Positions 1 to 9,660 of a stretch of 64,000 bases of DNA are shown in pieces. The stretch spans positions 169,379 to 233,378 of the forward strand of contig CALDPX010000058.1 in assembly GCA_937911745.1 (NCBI GenBank), given 5' to 3'. This stretch comes from an uncultured Alistipes sp. GTDB taxonomy: Bacteria; Bacteroidota; Bacteroidia; Bacteroidales; Rikenellaceae. The position numbers and the translations under genes are program-made. Numbering within the stretch: position 1 is the stretch's first letter; the number at the start of each line of letters is the position of its first letter. The notes beneath the pieces are model-generated. The model ran no database searches. It was given only the letters and a program-made list of their open reading frames with translations, and had not been told where the DNA came from.

Positions 1-693
1 GGTGGCGCAATGCCCGTTGGAGAGAGCCTTCTCTTGGAGGCTATCGACCCCCTGAAAGCACCCCACTTCCTCACTCGCAGGGAACTCGGTATCTACAATG
101 TGGGCAAGGGCAAAGGCATTGTTCGCGTAGGCGAGGAGCGTTATGAGTTGGATTTCAAGGAGGCCCTCTACCTCGGTTCGGGCGATAGAGATGTATATTT
201 CGAGAGTGTCAACCCCGAGGAGCCTGCAAAATTCTACTTCAACTCCCTTACTGCTCACCGCAACTATCCCGACAAGAAGGTAACCAAAGAGAACGCCATT
301 GTGGCACATATGGGCTCGCTCGAAGGCTCCAATGACCGCAATATCAACAAGATGCTCGTTAATCAGGTGTTGCCCACCTGTCAGTTGCAGATGGGTATGA
401 CCGAACTCGCACCGGGTAGCGTGTGGAATACAATGCCTGCACACACCCACTCGCGCAGGATGGAGGCTTACTTCTACTTCGACATTCCCGAAGAGCACGC
501 CATTTGCCACTTTATGGGCGAGGTGGATGAGACACGCCATATCTGGATGAAGGGCGACCAAGCGGTGCTCTCGCCCGAATGGAGTATTCACTCGGCTGCT
601 GCGACACACAACTATACCTTCATCTGGGGTATGGGTGGCGAGAACCTCGACTACGGCGACCAAGATTTTTCGCTCATCACCGACCTTAAATAA
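1..693 (+). CDS. kduI: 5-dehydro-4-deoxy-D-glucuronate isomerase (KduI), 5'-truncated by the window edge
   Basis: KduI interconverts 5-keto-4-deoxyuronate and 3-deoxy-D-glycero-2,5-hexodiulosonate in pectin/glycosaminoglycan uronate catabolism in the cytoplasm. The reading frame is open from base 1 (codons GGT GGC GCA before the first ATG at 10), and homologues carry about 45 residues before the MPV segment, so the true start lies outside the window. The cupin metal site is visible: HTHSRRMEAYFYF supplies two His and a Glu, and WSIHSAA supplies a later His. It is followed 12 bp later by kduD, the next enzyme of the pathway. The family assignment is firm; only the N-terminus is missing. Confidence 0.93.
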   Translation, partial: GGAMPVGESLLLEAIDPLKAPHFLTRRELGIYNVGKGKGIVRVGEERYELDFKEALYLGSGDRDVYFESVNPEEPAKFYFNSLTAHRNYPDKKVTKENAIVAHMGSLEGSNDRNINKMLVNQVLPTCQLQMGMTELAPGSVWNTMPAHTHSRRMEAYFYFDIPEEHAICHFMGEVDETRHIWMKGDQAVLSPEWSIHSAAATHNYTFIWGMGGENLDYGDQDFSLITDLK

Positions 694-705
694 AACCACG
701 AGGGT

Positions 706-1503
706 ATGAAGGCTAATTTTTCACTCGAAGGTAAGGTCGCACTCGTGACGGGTGCTGCCTACGGTATTGGCTTCGCCATCGCCGAGGCTCTGGCTTCGGC
801 AGGCGCGAAAATCGCTTTCAACTGCCGCTCACAGCACCACTTGGACGAGGCTCTGGCAGAGTATAAGGCAAAAGGCATTGAGGCTCGTGGTTACATCTGC
901 GATGTGACAGACGAGGAGGGTGTGAAGGCTATGGTGGCAGACATCGAGCGTGAGTTGGGCGTGGTGGATATTCTTGTCAACAACGCAGGTATCATCAAGC
1001 GCATACCTATGCACGAGATGACCACCGAGGAGTTTCGCCAAGTGATAGATATCGACCTCACGGCTGCTTTCATTATGTCGAAGGCAGTAATCCCTCAGAT
1101 GATAGCAAAGGGTGGAGGTAAGATTATCAACATCTGTTCGATGATGTCGGAGTTGGGACGTGAAACGGTGTCGGCTTATGCGGCTGCCAAGGGCGGTCTG
1201 AAAATGCTCACACGCAACATCGCCAGCGAGTATGGCGAATACAACATACAGTGTAACGGCATAGGTCCCGGCTATATCGCAACGCCCCAAACGGCACCTT
1301 TGCGAGAGTTGCAGCCCGATGGAGAGCGTCATCCTTTCGACAAGTTCATCATCTCCAAGACCCCTGCTGCTCGTTGGGGTACGCCCGAGGATTTGATGGG
1401 TCCTGCCATCTTCCTCGCATCGGAGGCTTCGAACTTCATCAATGGTCATATCCTCTATGTCGATGGAGGTATTTTGGCTTACATTGGTAAACAACCCAAA
1501 TAG
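706..1503 (+). CDS. kduD: 2-dehydro-3-deoxy-D-gluconate 5-dehydrogenase (KduD), SDR family
   Basis: This 265-residue short-chain dehydrogenase reduces 3-deoxy-D-glycero-2,5-hexodiulosonate to 2-keto-3-deoxygluconate, the step after KduI. Visible are the glycine-rich nucleotide motif TGAAYGIG (about residues 16-23), NNAG (about 92), the catalytic Ser in NICSMMSE and the YAAAK active-site pair. Length is typical. The gene lies 12 bp after kduI and 9 bp before the next lipoprotein gene, so co-transcription is likely. A generic gluconate 5-dehydrogenase is the alternative name, but the kduI neighbour favours KduD. Confidence 0.9.
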   Translation: MKANFSLEGKVALVTGAAYGIGFAIAEALASAGAKIAFNCRSQHHLDEALAEYKAKGIEARGYICDVTDEEGVKAMVADIERELGVVDILVNNAGIIKRIPMHEMTTEEFRQVIDIDLTAAFIMSKAVIPQMIAKGGGKIINICSMMSELGRETVSAYAAAKGGLKMLTRNIASEYGEYNIQCNGIGPGYIATPQTAPLRELQPDGERHPFDKFIISKTPAARWGTPEDLMGPAIFLASEASNFINGHILYVDGGILAYIGKQPK

Positions 1504-1512
1504 TTTTGTGCT

Positions 1513-2778
1513 ATGAAAAGACTTCTTATTATAACACTTGCAGTGCTTGCAATGGCAAGTTGCACACAGCAAATGGGCGAAATTGTCCTCTATAACGACA
1601 CCCTCATCCACCGCGTGGGCGAGATGGTGGAGGTGGATGCCGCAACCATTCCCGTCGAGGAGGGAGAGTATCTGGTTATTCGCAATGCGGAGGGAGAACA
1701 GGTGCCCTACCAGATTACCCACGATGGCAAACTCATCTTCCAGGCGGATGTGAAGGCGGGTGACAAGGTGTGCTACACCGTTGGTACAAGCCGCATAGCC
1801 CCCCAATTCCAAACCTATGCTTGCGGTAGGGTTTATCCCGAGAGGGTGGATGATGTGGCTTGGGAGAGCGACCTTATTGCCTATCGTGCCTATGGTCCTG
1901 CGTTGCAAAAGAGCGGCGAGAGGGCTTTTGGCTATGATGTGTGGGTGAAGAATAATACGGACCTCCCCGTTGTGGAGGAGCGATATGCCAAAGAACTCAA
2001 CCCCGAGACTAAGGCACGCATTGCCTCGTTGAGGGAGAGTGGTGATGTGGCTGCTGCCGACTCTCTGGCGGCTTCGGTGTCGTACCACAACGACCACGGC
2101 AACGGCTTCGATGCCTACAAGGTTGGTCCTACCCTCGGAGGTGGCGCAACGGCTCTGCTGGGAGAGTATAAACTCTGGCAAGGTACGGAGAAAATCTACT
2201 ACCCCTATTGCTGGGCAGAGTGCGAGATTTTGGACAATGGTCCCCTGAGGTTTACGGCACGCCTTACCTACAACCCCGTGGAGGTGGAGGGTAGGGTACT
2301 CACCGAGGTGCGTACCATATCGCTCGACAAAGGCTCGTTCCTCAACAAAACCACCGTAGTCTATAACGGCGAGGAGAGTGACGAGGATTTGGACGTTATG
2401 GCGGGTATTGTCCTCCACGAGGAGAAGCCCCGCACACTCATCAACGATGAGAAGCACTATGTGACCTATGCCGAGCCCGTTGAGGCTCCCGATGGTGGCG
2501 AGTTGTACCAGGCAATGTATTTCCCCAACGGCTGGCAATATGCCCAAAATCGCTATTGGAGGAGGGGTGACGATGAGCCCGCAGGTGCCTATGGTCACTT
2601 GGCTGTTTATGTTGAGCCCGCAGTGGGCGAGCCAGTGACTTACTATTGGGGCGCATTGTGGAGCCATTCGACACTCGTGAATGTGACGAGCAAAGAGAAG
2701 TTCGACAAAATGATGGCAAAAGTGGTGGATGCCGACTCCGAACCTTTGGAGGTAAGAGTTTCCCTATACGAGAAATAA
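1513..2778 (+). CDS. DUF4861-type lipoprotein of the uronate cluster
   Basis: A 421-residue protein with a lipoprotein signal peptide ending in the lipobox AMASC at about residues 13-17, so probably attached to the outer or inner membrane facing the periplasm. The remainder is beta-rich with aromatic motifs such as YYPYCWAECEILDNGPLR and YYWGALWSHS. By length, order and motifs it fits the DUF4861 family, often found beside uronate genes in Bacteroidota; this assignment is from memory of the family. Its place between kduD and the hexuronate transporter suggests a role in processing or binding uronate oligosaccharides. No catalytic residues can be assigned. Confidence 0.68.
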   Translation: MKRLLIITLAVLAMASCTQQMGEIVLYNDTLIHRVGEMVEVDAATIPVEEGEYLVIRNAEGEQVPYQITHDGKLIFQADVKAGDKVCYTVGTSRIAPQFQTYACGRVYPERVDDVAWESDLIAYRAYGPALQKSGERAFGYDVWVKNNTDLPVVEERYAKELNPETKARIASLRESGDVAAADSLAASVSYHNDHGNGFDAYKVGPTLGGGATALLGEYKLWQGTEKIYYPYCWAECEILDNGPLRFTARLTYNPVEVEGRVLTEVRTISLDKGSFLNKTTVVYNGEESDEDLDVMAGIVLHEEKPRTLINDEKHYVTYAEPVEAPDGGELYQAMYFPNGWQYAQNRYWRRGDDEPAGAYGHLAVYVEPAVGEPVTYYWGALWSHSTLVNVTSKEKFDKMMAKVVDADSEPLEVRVSLYEK

Positions 2779-2803
2779 TCTAAATCTTTAATAAACAAAA
2801 CCT

Positions 2804-4240
2804 ATGGCAAATCTTCAAAATGGACGCAAAACCAACTATCGTTGGGTAATTTGCGCAATGTTGTTCTTCGCAACAACAGTAAACTACCTCGACCGTCAGG
2901 TGCTCTCGCTTACCTTCGAGGACTTCATCCGCCCCGAGTTCCATTGGACCGACTCGGACTATGGTAACATTACAGGTATCTTCTCGCTCTTCTATGCCAT
3001 TGCGATGCTCTTCGCAGGTCGCTTTGTGGATTGGCTCGATACGAAGAAGGGCTATATGTGGAGTATCGGTATCTGGTCGTTTGGTGCCTGCATTCACGCT
3101 GTGTGCGGTATCCTTACGAGCGGCATTGTGGGCGTGGAGAACCTCGCCTTGGTGGAGGATGCCCAATTGGTAGCTCGCATCGCTCTGATTAGTTCCACTT
3201 TCTTCATCATTGCTCGCTGTGTGCTGGCTCTTGGTGAGGCTGGTAACTTCCCCGCAGCAATCAAGGCTACGGCAGAGTACTTCCCCAAACGTGACCGCGC
3301 ATTTGCAACAAGTATCTTCAACGCTGGCTCCACCATCGGTGCCCTTATCGCTCCCTTCTGTATTCCTCCTTTGGCAGCAAAATGGGGCTGGGAGATGGCT
3401 TTCATCATCATCGGTGCGCTTGGTTTTATCTGGATGGGCTTCTGGCAGTTTATCTACAAGAAACCCGAGAAAAACCCCGCAGTAAACAAGGCAGAGTTGG
3501 AGTATATCCTCTCGGATGAGGTTGCCGAGGAGGTAAAACCTGCCGAGGAGGCTCCCGCAGCACCCGAAAAAAAGGTGTCGCTCTGGCAGTCGTTCAAGTA
3601 TCGCCAAACGTGGGCTTTCATTGTGGGTAAGTTTATGACCGATGGTGTGTGGTGGTTCTTCCTCTTCTGGATGCCCTCCTACCTGAAAACAACCTACAAC
3701 TTGGCTTCGACAGACATTAAATTCCAGCTGGCTTTGGGTGTGCTCTACCTCATCGTTATGGCTTCTATTGCCGGCGGCTACCTGCCCACGCTCTTTGTAG
3801 ACAAGAAGAAGATGAACCCCTATGCAGGTCGTATGCTTGCAATGCTTATCTTCGCATTCTTCCCCTTGGTGGCATTGGCAGCACAGCCTTTGGCTCACGT
3901 TTCGATGTGGTGGCCCGTAGTGCTTATCGGTATTGCAGGCGCAGGTCACCAGGCGTGGAGTGCCAACCTCTTCTCGACCATTGGCGATATGTTCCCCAAG
4001 AGTATGATTGCTACCATCACCGGTATTGGTGGTATGGCGGGCGGTATCGGCTCGTTCCTCATCCAGAAGAGCGCAGGTGCACTGTTCGATTATAGCGACA
4101 AGGTGGGCTTGGTGCTGTTTAGTTTCGAGGGTAAGGAGGCAGGCTATATGATTATGTTCTCGTTCTGTGCTGTTGCCTACCTCATCGGCTGGGTTATTAT
4201 GAAGGTGCTCGTTCCCAAATACAAACCCATCGAGTTGTAA
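2804..4240 (+). CDS. MFS transporter, hexuronate/ExuT-like
   Basis: A 478-residue inner-membrane protein with about 12 hydrophobic segments. The N-terminus holds the anion:cation symporter signature region NYLDRQVLS (about residues 26-34), as in ExuT/GudP-type hexuronate or hexarate importers. A charged Ala/Glu/Pro-rich cytoplasmic loop lies near residues 235-262. It closes the kduI-kduD-DUF4861 set and most likely brings the unsaturated or free uronate into the cell. The gene is followed by an intrinsic terminator at 4332. Substrate is inferred from context rather than from specific residues. Confidence 0.85.
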   Translation: MANLQNGRKTNYRWVICAMLFFATTVNYLDRQVLSLTFEDFIRPEFHWTDSDYGNITGIFSLFYAIAMLFAGRFVDWLDTKKGYMWSIGIWSFGACIHAVCGILTSGIVGVENLALVEDAQLVARIALISSTFFIIARCVLALGEAGNFPAAIKATAEYFPKRDRAFATSIFNAGSTIGALIAPFCIPPLAAKWGWEMAFIIIGALGFIWMGFWQFIYKKPEKNPAVNKAELEYILSDEVAEEVKPAEEAPAAPEKKVSLWQSFKYRQTWAFIVGKFMTDGVWWFFLFWMPSYLKTTYNLASTDIKFQLALGVLYLIVMASIAGGYLPTLFVDKKKMNPYAGRMLAMLIFAFFPLVALAAQPLAHVSMWWPVVLIGIAGAGHQAWSANLFSTIGDMFPKSMIATITGIGGMAGGIGSFLIQKSAGALFDYSDKVGLVLFSFEGKEAGYMIMFSFCAVAYLIGWVIMKVLVPKYKPIEL

Positions 4241-4331
4241 TATCTCACCTTACATAAAGGGAGGAGTAGACTATTTTAGACAGATTGCTGACCAGCAACT
4301 GAAAATAAAAATCGAATGCTCCGAAAAAAAT

Positions 4332-4361
4332 AGCAACCCAAAATCGGGTTGCTATTTTTTT
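4332..4361. terminator. bidirectional intrinsic terminator between convergent genes
   Basis: Stem AGCAACCC (4332-4339), 6-nt loop, GGGTTGCT (4346-4353), with a run of T on the + side and a run of A before it that gives a T-run on the - strand. It serves both the uronate operon and the convergent methyltransferase, whose stop codon (4352-4354) lies inside the stem. Confidence 0.85.
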
Positions 4362-5128
4362 GCTATGTAGAGTAGGTCGAAGCACCTCTCGTGGACGGGA
4401 ACGACTGCATAGTCGGAGGTGGTTATGCCCACCGTAAGGTCGTTATTCTTTTTCAGCAGTCGTCGGCGGTTGAGGCGGTTGAGCAGGTCGTAGGGTATCC
4501 TCAGTACCCAGCGGGGCAGGCGGTGTTGGAAATCCAGAGGGTCGAAGCGGGTGATACGCTCCACACCCTGGCGGTTTTTCTCGTAGTACTCCCACACCTT
4601 CTCGTTGCCCTCAACGCCCAGAGCCTCAATGCTTTCAAACTCCCCGCCAAGCAGGGCGGAGAACTCCTCGGGCGAGTACTCCCTAACGTGCCAAGGGTTG
4701 CGCGTGAGCGACATCGGGCGGTTGGGAGTCGAAACGATAAAGACTCCACCCTTCCTTAGCACCCTATGTACCTCGCGCACAAACTCCTTGTCGTGTTTTA
4801 TGTGTTCGATGACCTGAAACGAGATAACACAATCGATACTCTCGCTCTCTATGCCCTCCAAAGGGGGTACGCACATTTGGCGGAACTCCACATTGGGGTA
4901 GCCCTCCAAGAGTTCCTCGGCGGGAGCGTGTTTGTCGATGGTCACAAACCTCTCGGCGTGGGGCGCAATAATCTCCACACCATAGCCACTGCCCGTACCT
5001 ATTTCGAGCACCTTGCCCTGCACCCTCTCGGCAGCATAGAGGTATGCCAGCAGTGAGCGTTGGAAGACATAGTTGTCCGATGCGTCACGCTGCGACACCC
5101 TTTCGGCAGTTTGTGGAACTCCTTTCAT
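4352..5128 (-). CDS. class I SAM-dependent methyltransferase
   Basis: A 258-residue soluble protein with SAM-binding motif I, LEIGTGSGYG (about residues 41-50), an acidic end of strand 2 (FVTIDKH) and the post-motif region DCVISFQVIEHI. This is the Methyltransf_11/25 type. The substrate cannot be read from the sequence; the VSTPNRP segment is seen in sugar- or quinone-modifying relatives but is not decisive. Its start codon overlaps the stop of the upstream S1 protein gene by one base, indicating translational coupling. Confidence 0.8.
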   Translation of the reverse strand: MKGVPQTAERVSQRDASDNYVFQRSLLAYLYAAERVQGKVLEIGTGSGYGVEIIAPHAERFVTIDKHAPAEELLEGYPNVEFRQMCVPPLEGIESESIDCVISFQVIEHIKHDKEFVREVHRVLRKGGVFIVSTPNRPMSLTRNPWHVREYSPEEFSALLGGEFESIEALGVEGNEKVWEYYEKNRQGVERITRFDPLDFQHRLPRWVLRIPYDLLNRLNRRRLLKKNNDLTVGITTSDYAVVPVHERCFDLLYIAKK

Positions 5129-5964
5129 TACCTGCTAAGCGTTATACCATCCTCCGAGAGTGTTATGCGCCTCTCCTTGTAGAGTGCACCCACAGCCCTC
5201 TTGAAACTCTTCTTACTCAGCCCCGTAGCGGCTGCAATATCCTCGGGCGAGGAGTTGTCAGTAAGGGGCAACCTACCGCCACTCTTCTCCAAAAGCGAGA
5301 GGAGTTTGGAGGTTGCATCCTCTCTCGCCTGGCGCCCCTCTTGTTGGAGCATAACATCTATTCGTCCATCTTCGCTGATGCGATGAACATAGGCGGTCAT
5401 CTTGTCGCCCACCTTTATGGGAGAGAAGATTTGGTCGTTGTAAATCATTCCCCAGTGGCGATTGTTGATAACCACTCGGTAGCCCATCTCCATACGCCTT
5501 ACCACCACAATATCGACCTGCTCGCGAGAACGCACCGTAATCTCGGCATTGGAGATGTATTTGTTGAGTTTGGTCGTAGCCACAACCCTGCCCGTAAGTT
5601 CGTCACGATAGAGATAGACGGGATAGCGACTACCCATCTGCACCTCGAAGGGAACATTCCTATTGGGCAAGAAAAGGTCTTTGGCAGTGATGCCCCACGC
5701 AAGGAACACGCCGTGTGCATTCCTATCAACTGCCTCCAAAACTGCCACCTCGCCGATGGTCGCAAAGGGTTTTTCGCGTGTGGCAATAAGACGGTTCTCG
5801 GAGTCGTGGTAGACAAACACCTCCACCACCTCGCCCACTTTGTCGGCAAGCGACACATAGCGATTGGGGAGCAGTACCTCGCCACCCTCCTCATCGGAGA
5901 GGTAGATGCCGGGCTCTGCAATGCGACTAATTCTGAGTGTTTGATATTCTCCTGCGCTGAGCAT
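5128..5964 (-). CDS. CvfB/YitL-like S1 RNA-binding protein
   Basis: A 278-residue protein with repeated S1-like beta-barrel segments (IYLSDEEGGEVLLPNRYV near the start, a second around AHGVFLAWG, a third around VGDKMTAYVHRISEDGRIDV) and a C-terminal winged-helix-like part (LTDNSSPEDIAAATGLSKKS). This layout matches the CvfB (conserved virulence factor B)/YitL family of RNA-binding regulators. Expressed from its own promoter (-7 box at 6007-6014, minus strand), divergent from the amidase gene. The molecular target is unknown. Confidence 0.82.
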   Translation of the reverse strand: MLSAGEYQTLRISRIAEPGIYLSDEEGGEVLLPNRYVSLADKVGEVVEVFVYHDSENRLIATREKPFATIGEVAVLEAVDRNAHGVFLAWGITAKDLFLPNRNVPFEVQMGSRYPVYLYRDELTGRVVATTKLNKYISNAEITVRSREQVDIVVVRRMEMGYRVVINNRHWGMIYNDQIFSPIKVGDKMTAYVHRISEDGRIDVMLQQEGRQAREDATSKLLSLLEKSGGRLPLTDNSSPEDIAAATGLSKKSFKRAVGALYKERRITLSEDGITLSR

Positions 5965-6006
5965 ATAAAGTTGATTTGTGTTGTTTTACGACCTATTAAT
6001 TTTTCG

Positions 6007-6044
6007 CAAAAATAGGGCTTTGTCGCGAGAAATCGCTATTTTTG
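6007..6044. promoter_or_regulatory. divergent promoter pair (-7 boxes) between cvfB-like and amidase genes
   Basis: TATTTTTG on the minus strand (6007-6014) and on the plus strand (6037-6044) both match the Bacteroidota TAnnTTTG -7 element. Together they make a 10-bp inverted repeat, GCAAAAATAG/CTATTTTTGC. No well-spaced TTTG -33 box is evident for either. Confidence 0.55.
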
Positions 6045-6064
6045 CAAAACAATTTATCAAAAAT

Positions 6065-6826
6065 ATGAAAGTAGCCCTCCTTCAATTCGACACTCTTGCA
6101 GAACACAGAGAAGAGAACCTCGCCACTGCCGAGCGACTGCTGGGCGGGGTGGAGTGTGACTTGGCACTGCTACCCGAGATGTTCGCCACAGGCTACCGCA
6201 TAGATGCCGAGGCTATTGCCGAGCCAGCAACGAATAGCAAGACGCTGGGGTGGATGCAAAAGGTGGCAGCACAAAAAGATTGTGCGGTGGTAGGAACGGT
6301 GGCAGTCGAGGAGCGAGGAGCCTACTACAATCGTATGTATGTCTGCCTGCCCGATGGCAGCCATTTCCACTACGACAAACACCACCTCTTCACCTTTGCG
6401 GGCGAGGATAAGCACTTCGCAGCGGGTACAGAACGCATAATTGTCGAGTGGCGAGGTGTGAATATTTTGCCACTTGTTTGCTACGACCTACGCTTTGCGG
6501 CGTGGAGTTACCTTGCGGGCGAGGTCGATGTGATACTCTATTCGGCTGCGTGGGCTGCGAGTCGTATAGGAGCGTGGGATAAACTCCTTCCTGCACGAGC
6601 CATCGAAAATCAGGCCTGGGTGGTGGGCGTCAATCGCATAGGTTGCGACCCCAAAGGGACTCCCCACTGTGGACACTCGGCAGCCTATAACTACTTTGGC
6701 GAGAGTGTTGCATCGTGTGGCGAGGGGGAGTGCTGCAAGGTGGTAGACATTGCCCCCGAGCAGATAGCCGCATACAGAGAAAAATTCAGGGCTTGGCAGG
6801 ATGCCGACAAAATTGAAATCAAATGA
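6065..6826 (+). CDS. nitrilase-superfamily omega-amidase (YafV-like)
   Basis: Carbon-nitrogen hydrolase of 253 residues, predicted to hydrolyse omega-amides such as 2-oxoglutaramate in the cytoplasm. The Glu-Lys-Cys triad is visible in LLPEMFATGY, HYDKHHLF and PLVCYDLRF. The frame stays open upstream to 5978, but ATG at 6065 is chosen because the family begins MKVALLQFD and the -7 box at 6037-6044 would put transcription start only about 15 nt before it. Its last four bases overlap the uvrA start (ATGA), so the two genes are coupled. Confidence 0.87.
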   Translation: MKVALLQFDTLAEHREENLATAERLLGGVECDLALLPEMFATGYRIDAEAIAEPATNSKTLGWMQKVAAQKDCAVVGTVAVEERGAYYNRMYVCLPDGSHFHYDKHHLFTFAGEDKHFAAGTERIIVEWRGVNILPLVCYDLRFAAWSYLAGEVDVILYSAAWAASRIGAWDKLLPARAIENQAWVVGVNRIGCDPKGTPHCGHSAAYNYFGESVASCGEGECCKVVDIAPEQIAAYREKFRAWQDADKIEIK

Positions 6827-9660
6827 GCGAACAGGATAAAATAGTAATTACGGGTGCGAGGGTTAATAACCTGAAAAACGTGAGTCTGGAAATACCACGA
6901 GGAAGTTTGGTGGTAGTGACGGGCTTGTCGGGTAGTGGCAAATCCTCGCTCGCCTTCGACACCATCTATGCCGAGGGACAAAGACGCTATATGGAGACTC
7001 TCTCCTCCTATGCTCGCCAATTTGTGGGCACTATGGAGCGTCCGGATGTGGATAAGATAGAGGGACTAAGCCCCGTAGTTGCCATAGAGCAGAAAACTAC
7101 CAACAAAAATCCTCGTTCTACGGTTGGTACCGTAACGGAGATTAACGACTTTCTGCGCCTGCTCTATGCTCGTGCCTCGCGAGCCTACTCTCCATATACG
7201 GGAGAGGAGATGGTGCACTACACCGACGAACAAATCGTGTCACTCATCGAGGAGAACTTTGCAGGGCACAAGATAGCCCTCTTGGCACCCGTAGTGAAGG
7301 GGCGCAAGGGACACTACCGCGAACTCTTCGAGGGCTTCATAAGGCGTGGCTACCTGCACGCCCGCATAGATGGCAAGGTGGTGGAGATGACCTCGGGTAT
7401 GAAACTCGATCGCTACAAAACCCACACCATCGAACTCGTCATAGACCGCCTATTGGTGGGCGAGAGCGGTAGAGAACGCCTTGCAAAGAGTCTCAGGGAG
7501 GCTATGCGACAGGGTAAAGGCACCTCGCTTGTCTATGACTACAATAGCGATACCGCACGTTACTATTCGCGCCATCTGATGTGCCCTACAACGGGCGCCT
7601 CGTTCGATGAGCCTGCGCCCTACACCTTCTCGTTCAACTCCCCTCAAGGAGCCTGCCCCCATTGTGGAGGTTTGGGCGAAGAGGCAGTTTTCGATAGGGA
7701 AAAACTCCTGCCAAATGGCAACCTCAGCATTGCCGAGGGAGGTATTGCACCCCTTGCCAAGTTGCGAACAAGTTGGTTTTTGAGCGTTATGGGGGCACTT
7801 GGACATCGCTACGACTTTACCATTAATGACCCCGTAGGCACTCTCTCCGAGGAGGCTCTCTCGGCAATCATCAATGGCGATGCCGAGCCCGTACCCGTCC
7901 ACAACCTCTACGGAACAAGTGGAGTGAGGATGATTGCCTGGCAGGGTATTTCGCACTTCATAGAGAGCAATACCGAGGATGGAACTCGTGGCTCGGGAGC
8001 CAAGTGGCTCGGACAATTCATAGAACATAAGCCGTGTAGTGTGTGTGGCGGAACGAGGCTCAAAAGTGACGCACTCTACTTCCGCATCGGGGGCAAGAAC
8101 ATTGCCGAGGTTAGCGAAATGAGCATTGAGGAACTTCGCAGTTGGATAGCCTCGGTACCCGAAGAGATGACCTCCAAGGAGCGAACCATAGCCCGCGAGA
8201 TACTCAAAGAGATTGGCGAAAGATTGGGCTTTTTGTGCGATGTAGGGTTGGGCTACCTCTCCCTTTCGCGCCCCTCGCGCTCGCTGTCGGGTGGCGAGAG
8301 CCAGCGCATAAGGCTCGCAACGCAGGTGGGCTCCAAACTCGTCAATGTCCTCTACATCCTCGATGAGCCGAGCATTGGTCTGCACCAAAGGGACAATCGC
8401 CGACTCATTGGCTCGCTGAAAAACCTTCGCGATGAGGGTAATAGCGTTATTGTTGTGGAGCACGATGAGGAGATGATGCGCTCGGCAGATTGGATTGTCG
8501 ATATGGGACCTCTGGCGGGACGCAAGGGTGGCGAAGTGGTGGCTGAGGGCACTTTTGAGGATATTGTGCGCTCCTCCTCGCTCACAGCAGACTATCTGTC
8601 GGGTAGGCGTACCATAGAAATCCCCGATGTGCGCTCCAAAGGCAATGGGAAACACATTGTAATAAAAGGAGCAAAGGGTAATAACCTGAAAAATGTGGAC
8701 GCAAGAATTCCTCTGGGGATGATGGTGTGCGTGACGGGTGTTAGCGGCAGCGGCAAGTCGTCACTCATTGGCGAAACCCTGCGTCCCTACCTAAGTCGCA
8801 CCCTCTATCGCTCCTTCGACCAAGCACTACCGTTCGATAGTATCGAGGGCGTGGAGAATATAGATAAACTCGTGGTGGTGGACCAAAGCCCCATAGGTCG
8901 CACCCCGAGGAGTAACCCTGCAACCTACTCCAATGTCTTTGCCGACATCCGCAAACTCTTCGAGAAAACCCCCGATGCACAAGTTAGGGGCTATGGCGCA
9001 GGCAGATTTTCGTTCAACGTGAAGGGCGGCAGATGTGAGGAGTGTAAGGGTGCAGGTGTGCAGACCATAGAGATGAACTTCCTGCCCGATGTCTATGTCA
9101 CTTGCAAGGCTTGTGGCGGTCACCGCTACAACCGAGAGACACTCGAAGTGAAGTATAAGGGCAAGAATATCGATGAGGTGCTGAGTATGACCATCAACCA
9201 GGCTGTGGAGTTCTTCGAGCCTGTACCAAAAATATACACCAAACTGAGGGCTATTCAGGAGGTGGGCTTGGGCTATCTGAAACTCGGTCAGAGTTGCACC
9301 ACACTGTCGGGTGGCGAGAGCCAGAGGATAAAACTCGCCTCGGAACTTGCGGGCAGGGATACGGGACACGCTCTTTATATCTTCGATGAGCCCACCACAG
9401 GACTCCACTTCGAGGATATTCGCCAACTGCTGGCGGTCTTCCGCAAACTTGTCGATAGGGGCAATAGTGTCATCATCATCGAACACAACTTGGACGTTAT
9501 AAAGTGTGCCGACTGGATTATCGATATGGGTCCCGAGGGCGGTAAGGCGGGCGGCTGCATTGTTGCCGAGGGCACGCCCGAAGAGGTCGCCACCAACCCT
9601 CATAGCCACACAGGTCGCTTCCTCGCCGAGGTGTTGGGTGTAATTCCTGCTCTGAAATAG
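6823..9660 (+). CDS. uvrA: excinuclease ABC subunit A
   Basis: A 945-residue DNA damage sensor of nucleotide excision repair, acting with UvrB/UvrC. Two ABC ATPase modules are visible: Walker A GLSGSGKS (residues 34-41) and GVSGSGKS in the second half, each with the ABC signature LSGGESQRI. Zinc-binding cysteines are seen in CPHCGG, CSVCGGTR and the CEECKGAG...CKACGG pair. Length matches the family. It begins inside the stop of the amidase gene. Confidence 0.98.
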   Translation: MSEQDKIVITGARVNNLKNVSLEIPRGSLVVVTGLSGSGKSSLAFDTIYAEGQRRYMETLSSYARQFVGTMERPDVDKIEGLSPVVAIEQKTTNKNPRSTVGTVTEINDFLRLLYARASRAYSPYTGEEMVHYTDEQIVSLIEENFAGHKIALLAPVVKGRKGHYRELFEGFIRRGYLHARIDGKVVEMTSGMKLDRYKTHTIELVIDRLLVGESGRERLAKSLREAMRQGKGTSLVYDYNSDTARYYSRHLMCPTTGASFDEPAPYTFSFNSPQGACPHCGGLGEEAVFDREKLLPNGNLSIAEGGIAPLAKLRTSWFLSVMGALGHRYDFTINDPVGTLSEEALSAIINGDAEPVPVHNLYGTSGVRMIAWQGISHFIESNTEDGTRGSGAKWLGQFIEHKPCSVCGGTRLKSDALYFRIGGKNIAEVSEMSIEELRSWIASVPEEMTSKERTIAREILKEIGERLGFLCDVGLGYLSLSRPSRSLSGGESQRIRLATQVGSKLVNVLYILDEPSIGLHQRDNRRLIGSLKNLRDEGNSVIVVEHDEEMMRSADWIVDMGPLAGRKGGEVVAEGTFEDIVRSSSLTADYLSGRRTIEIPDVRSKGNGKHIVIKGAKGNNLKNVDARIPLGMMVCVTGVSGSGKSSLIGETLRPYLSRTLYRSFDQALPFDSIEGVENIDKLVVVDQSPIGRTPRSNPATYSNVFADIRKLFEKTPDAQVRGYGAGRFSFNVKGGRCEECKGAGVQTIEMNFLPDVYVTCKACGGHRYNRETLEVKYKGKNIDEVLSMTINQAVEFFEPVPKIYTKLRAIQEVGLGYLKLGQSCTTLSGGESQRIKLASELAGRDTGHALYIFDEPTTGLHFEDIRQLLAVFRKLVDRGNSVIIIEHNLDVIKCADWIIDMGPEGGKAGGCIVAEGTPEEVATNPHSHTGRFLAEVLGVIPALK

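Noticed and set aside
829..2667. 612-codon open frame on the minus strand across kduD and the DUF4861 gene
   Set aside because: It lies antisense to two recognisable genes, has no family resemblance, and arises from codon bias of the plus-strand genes.
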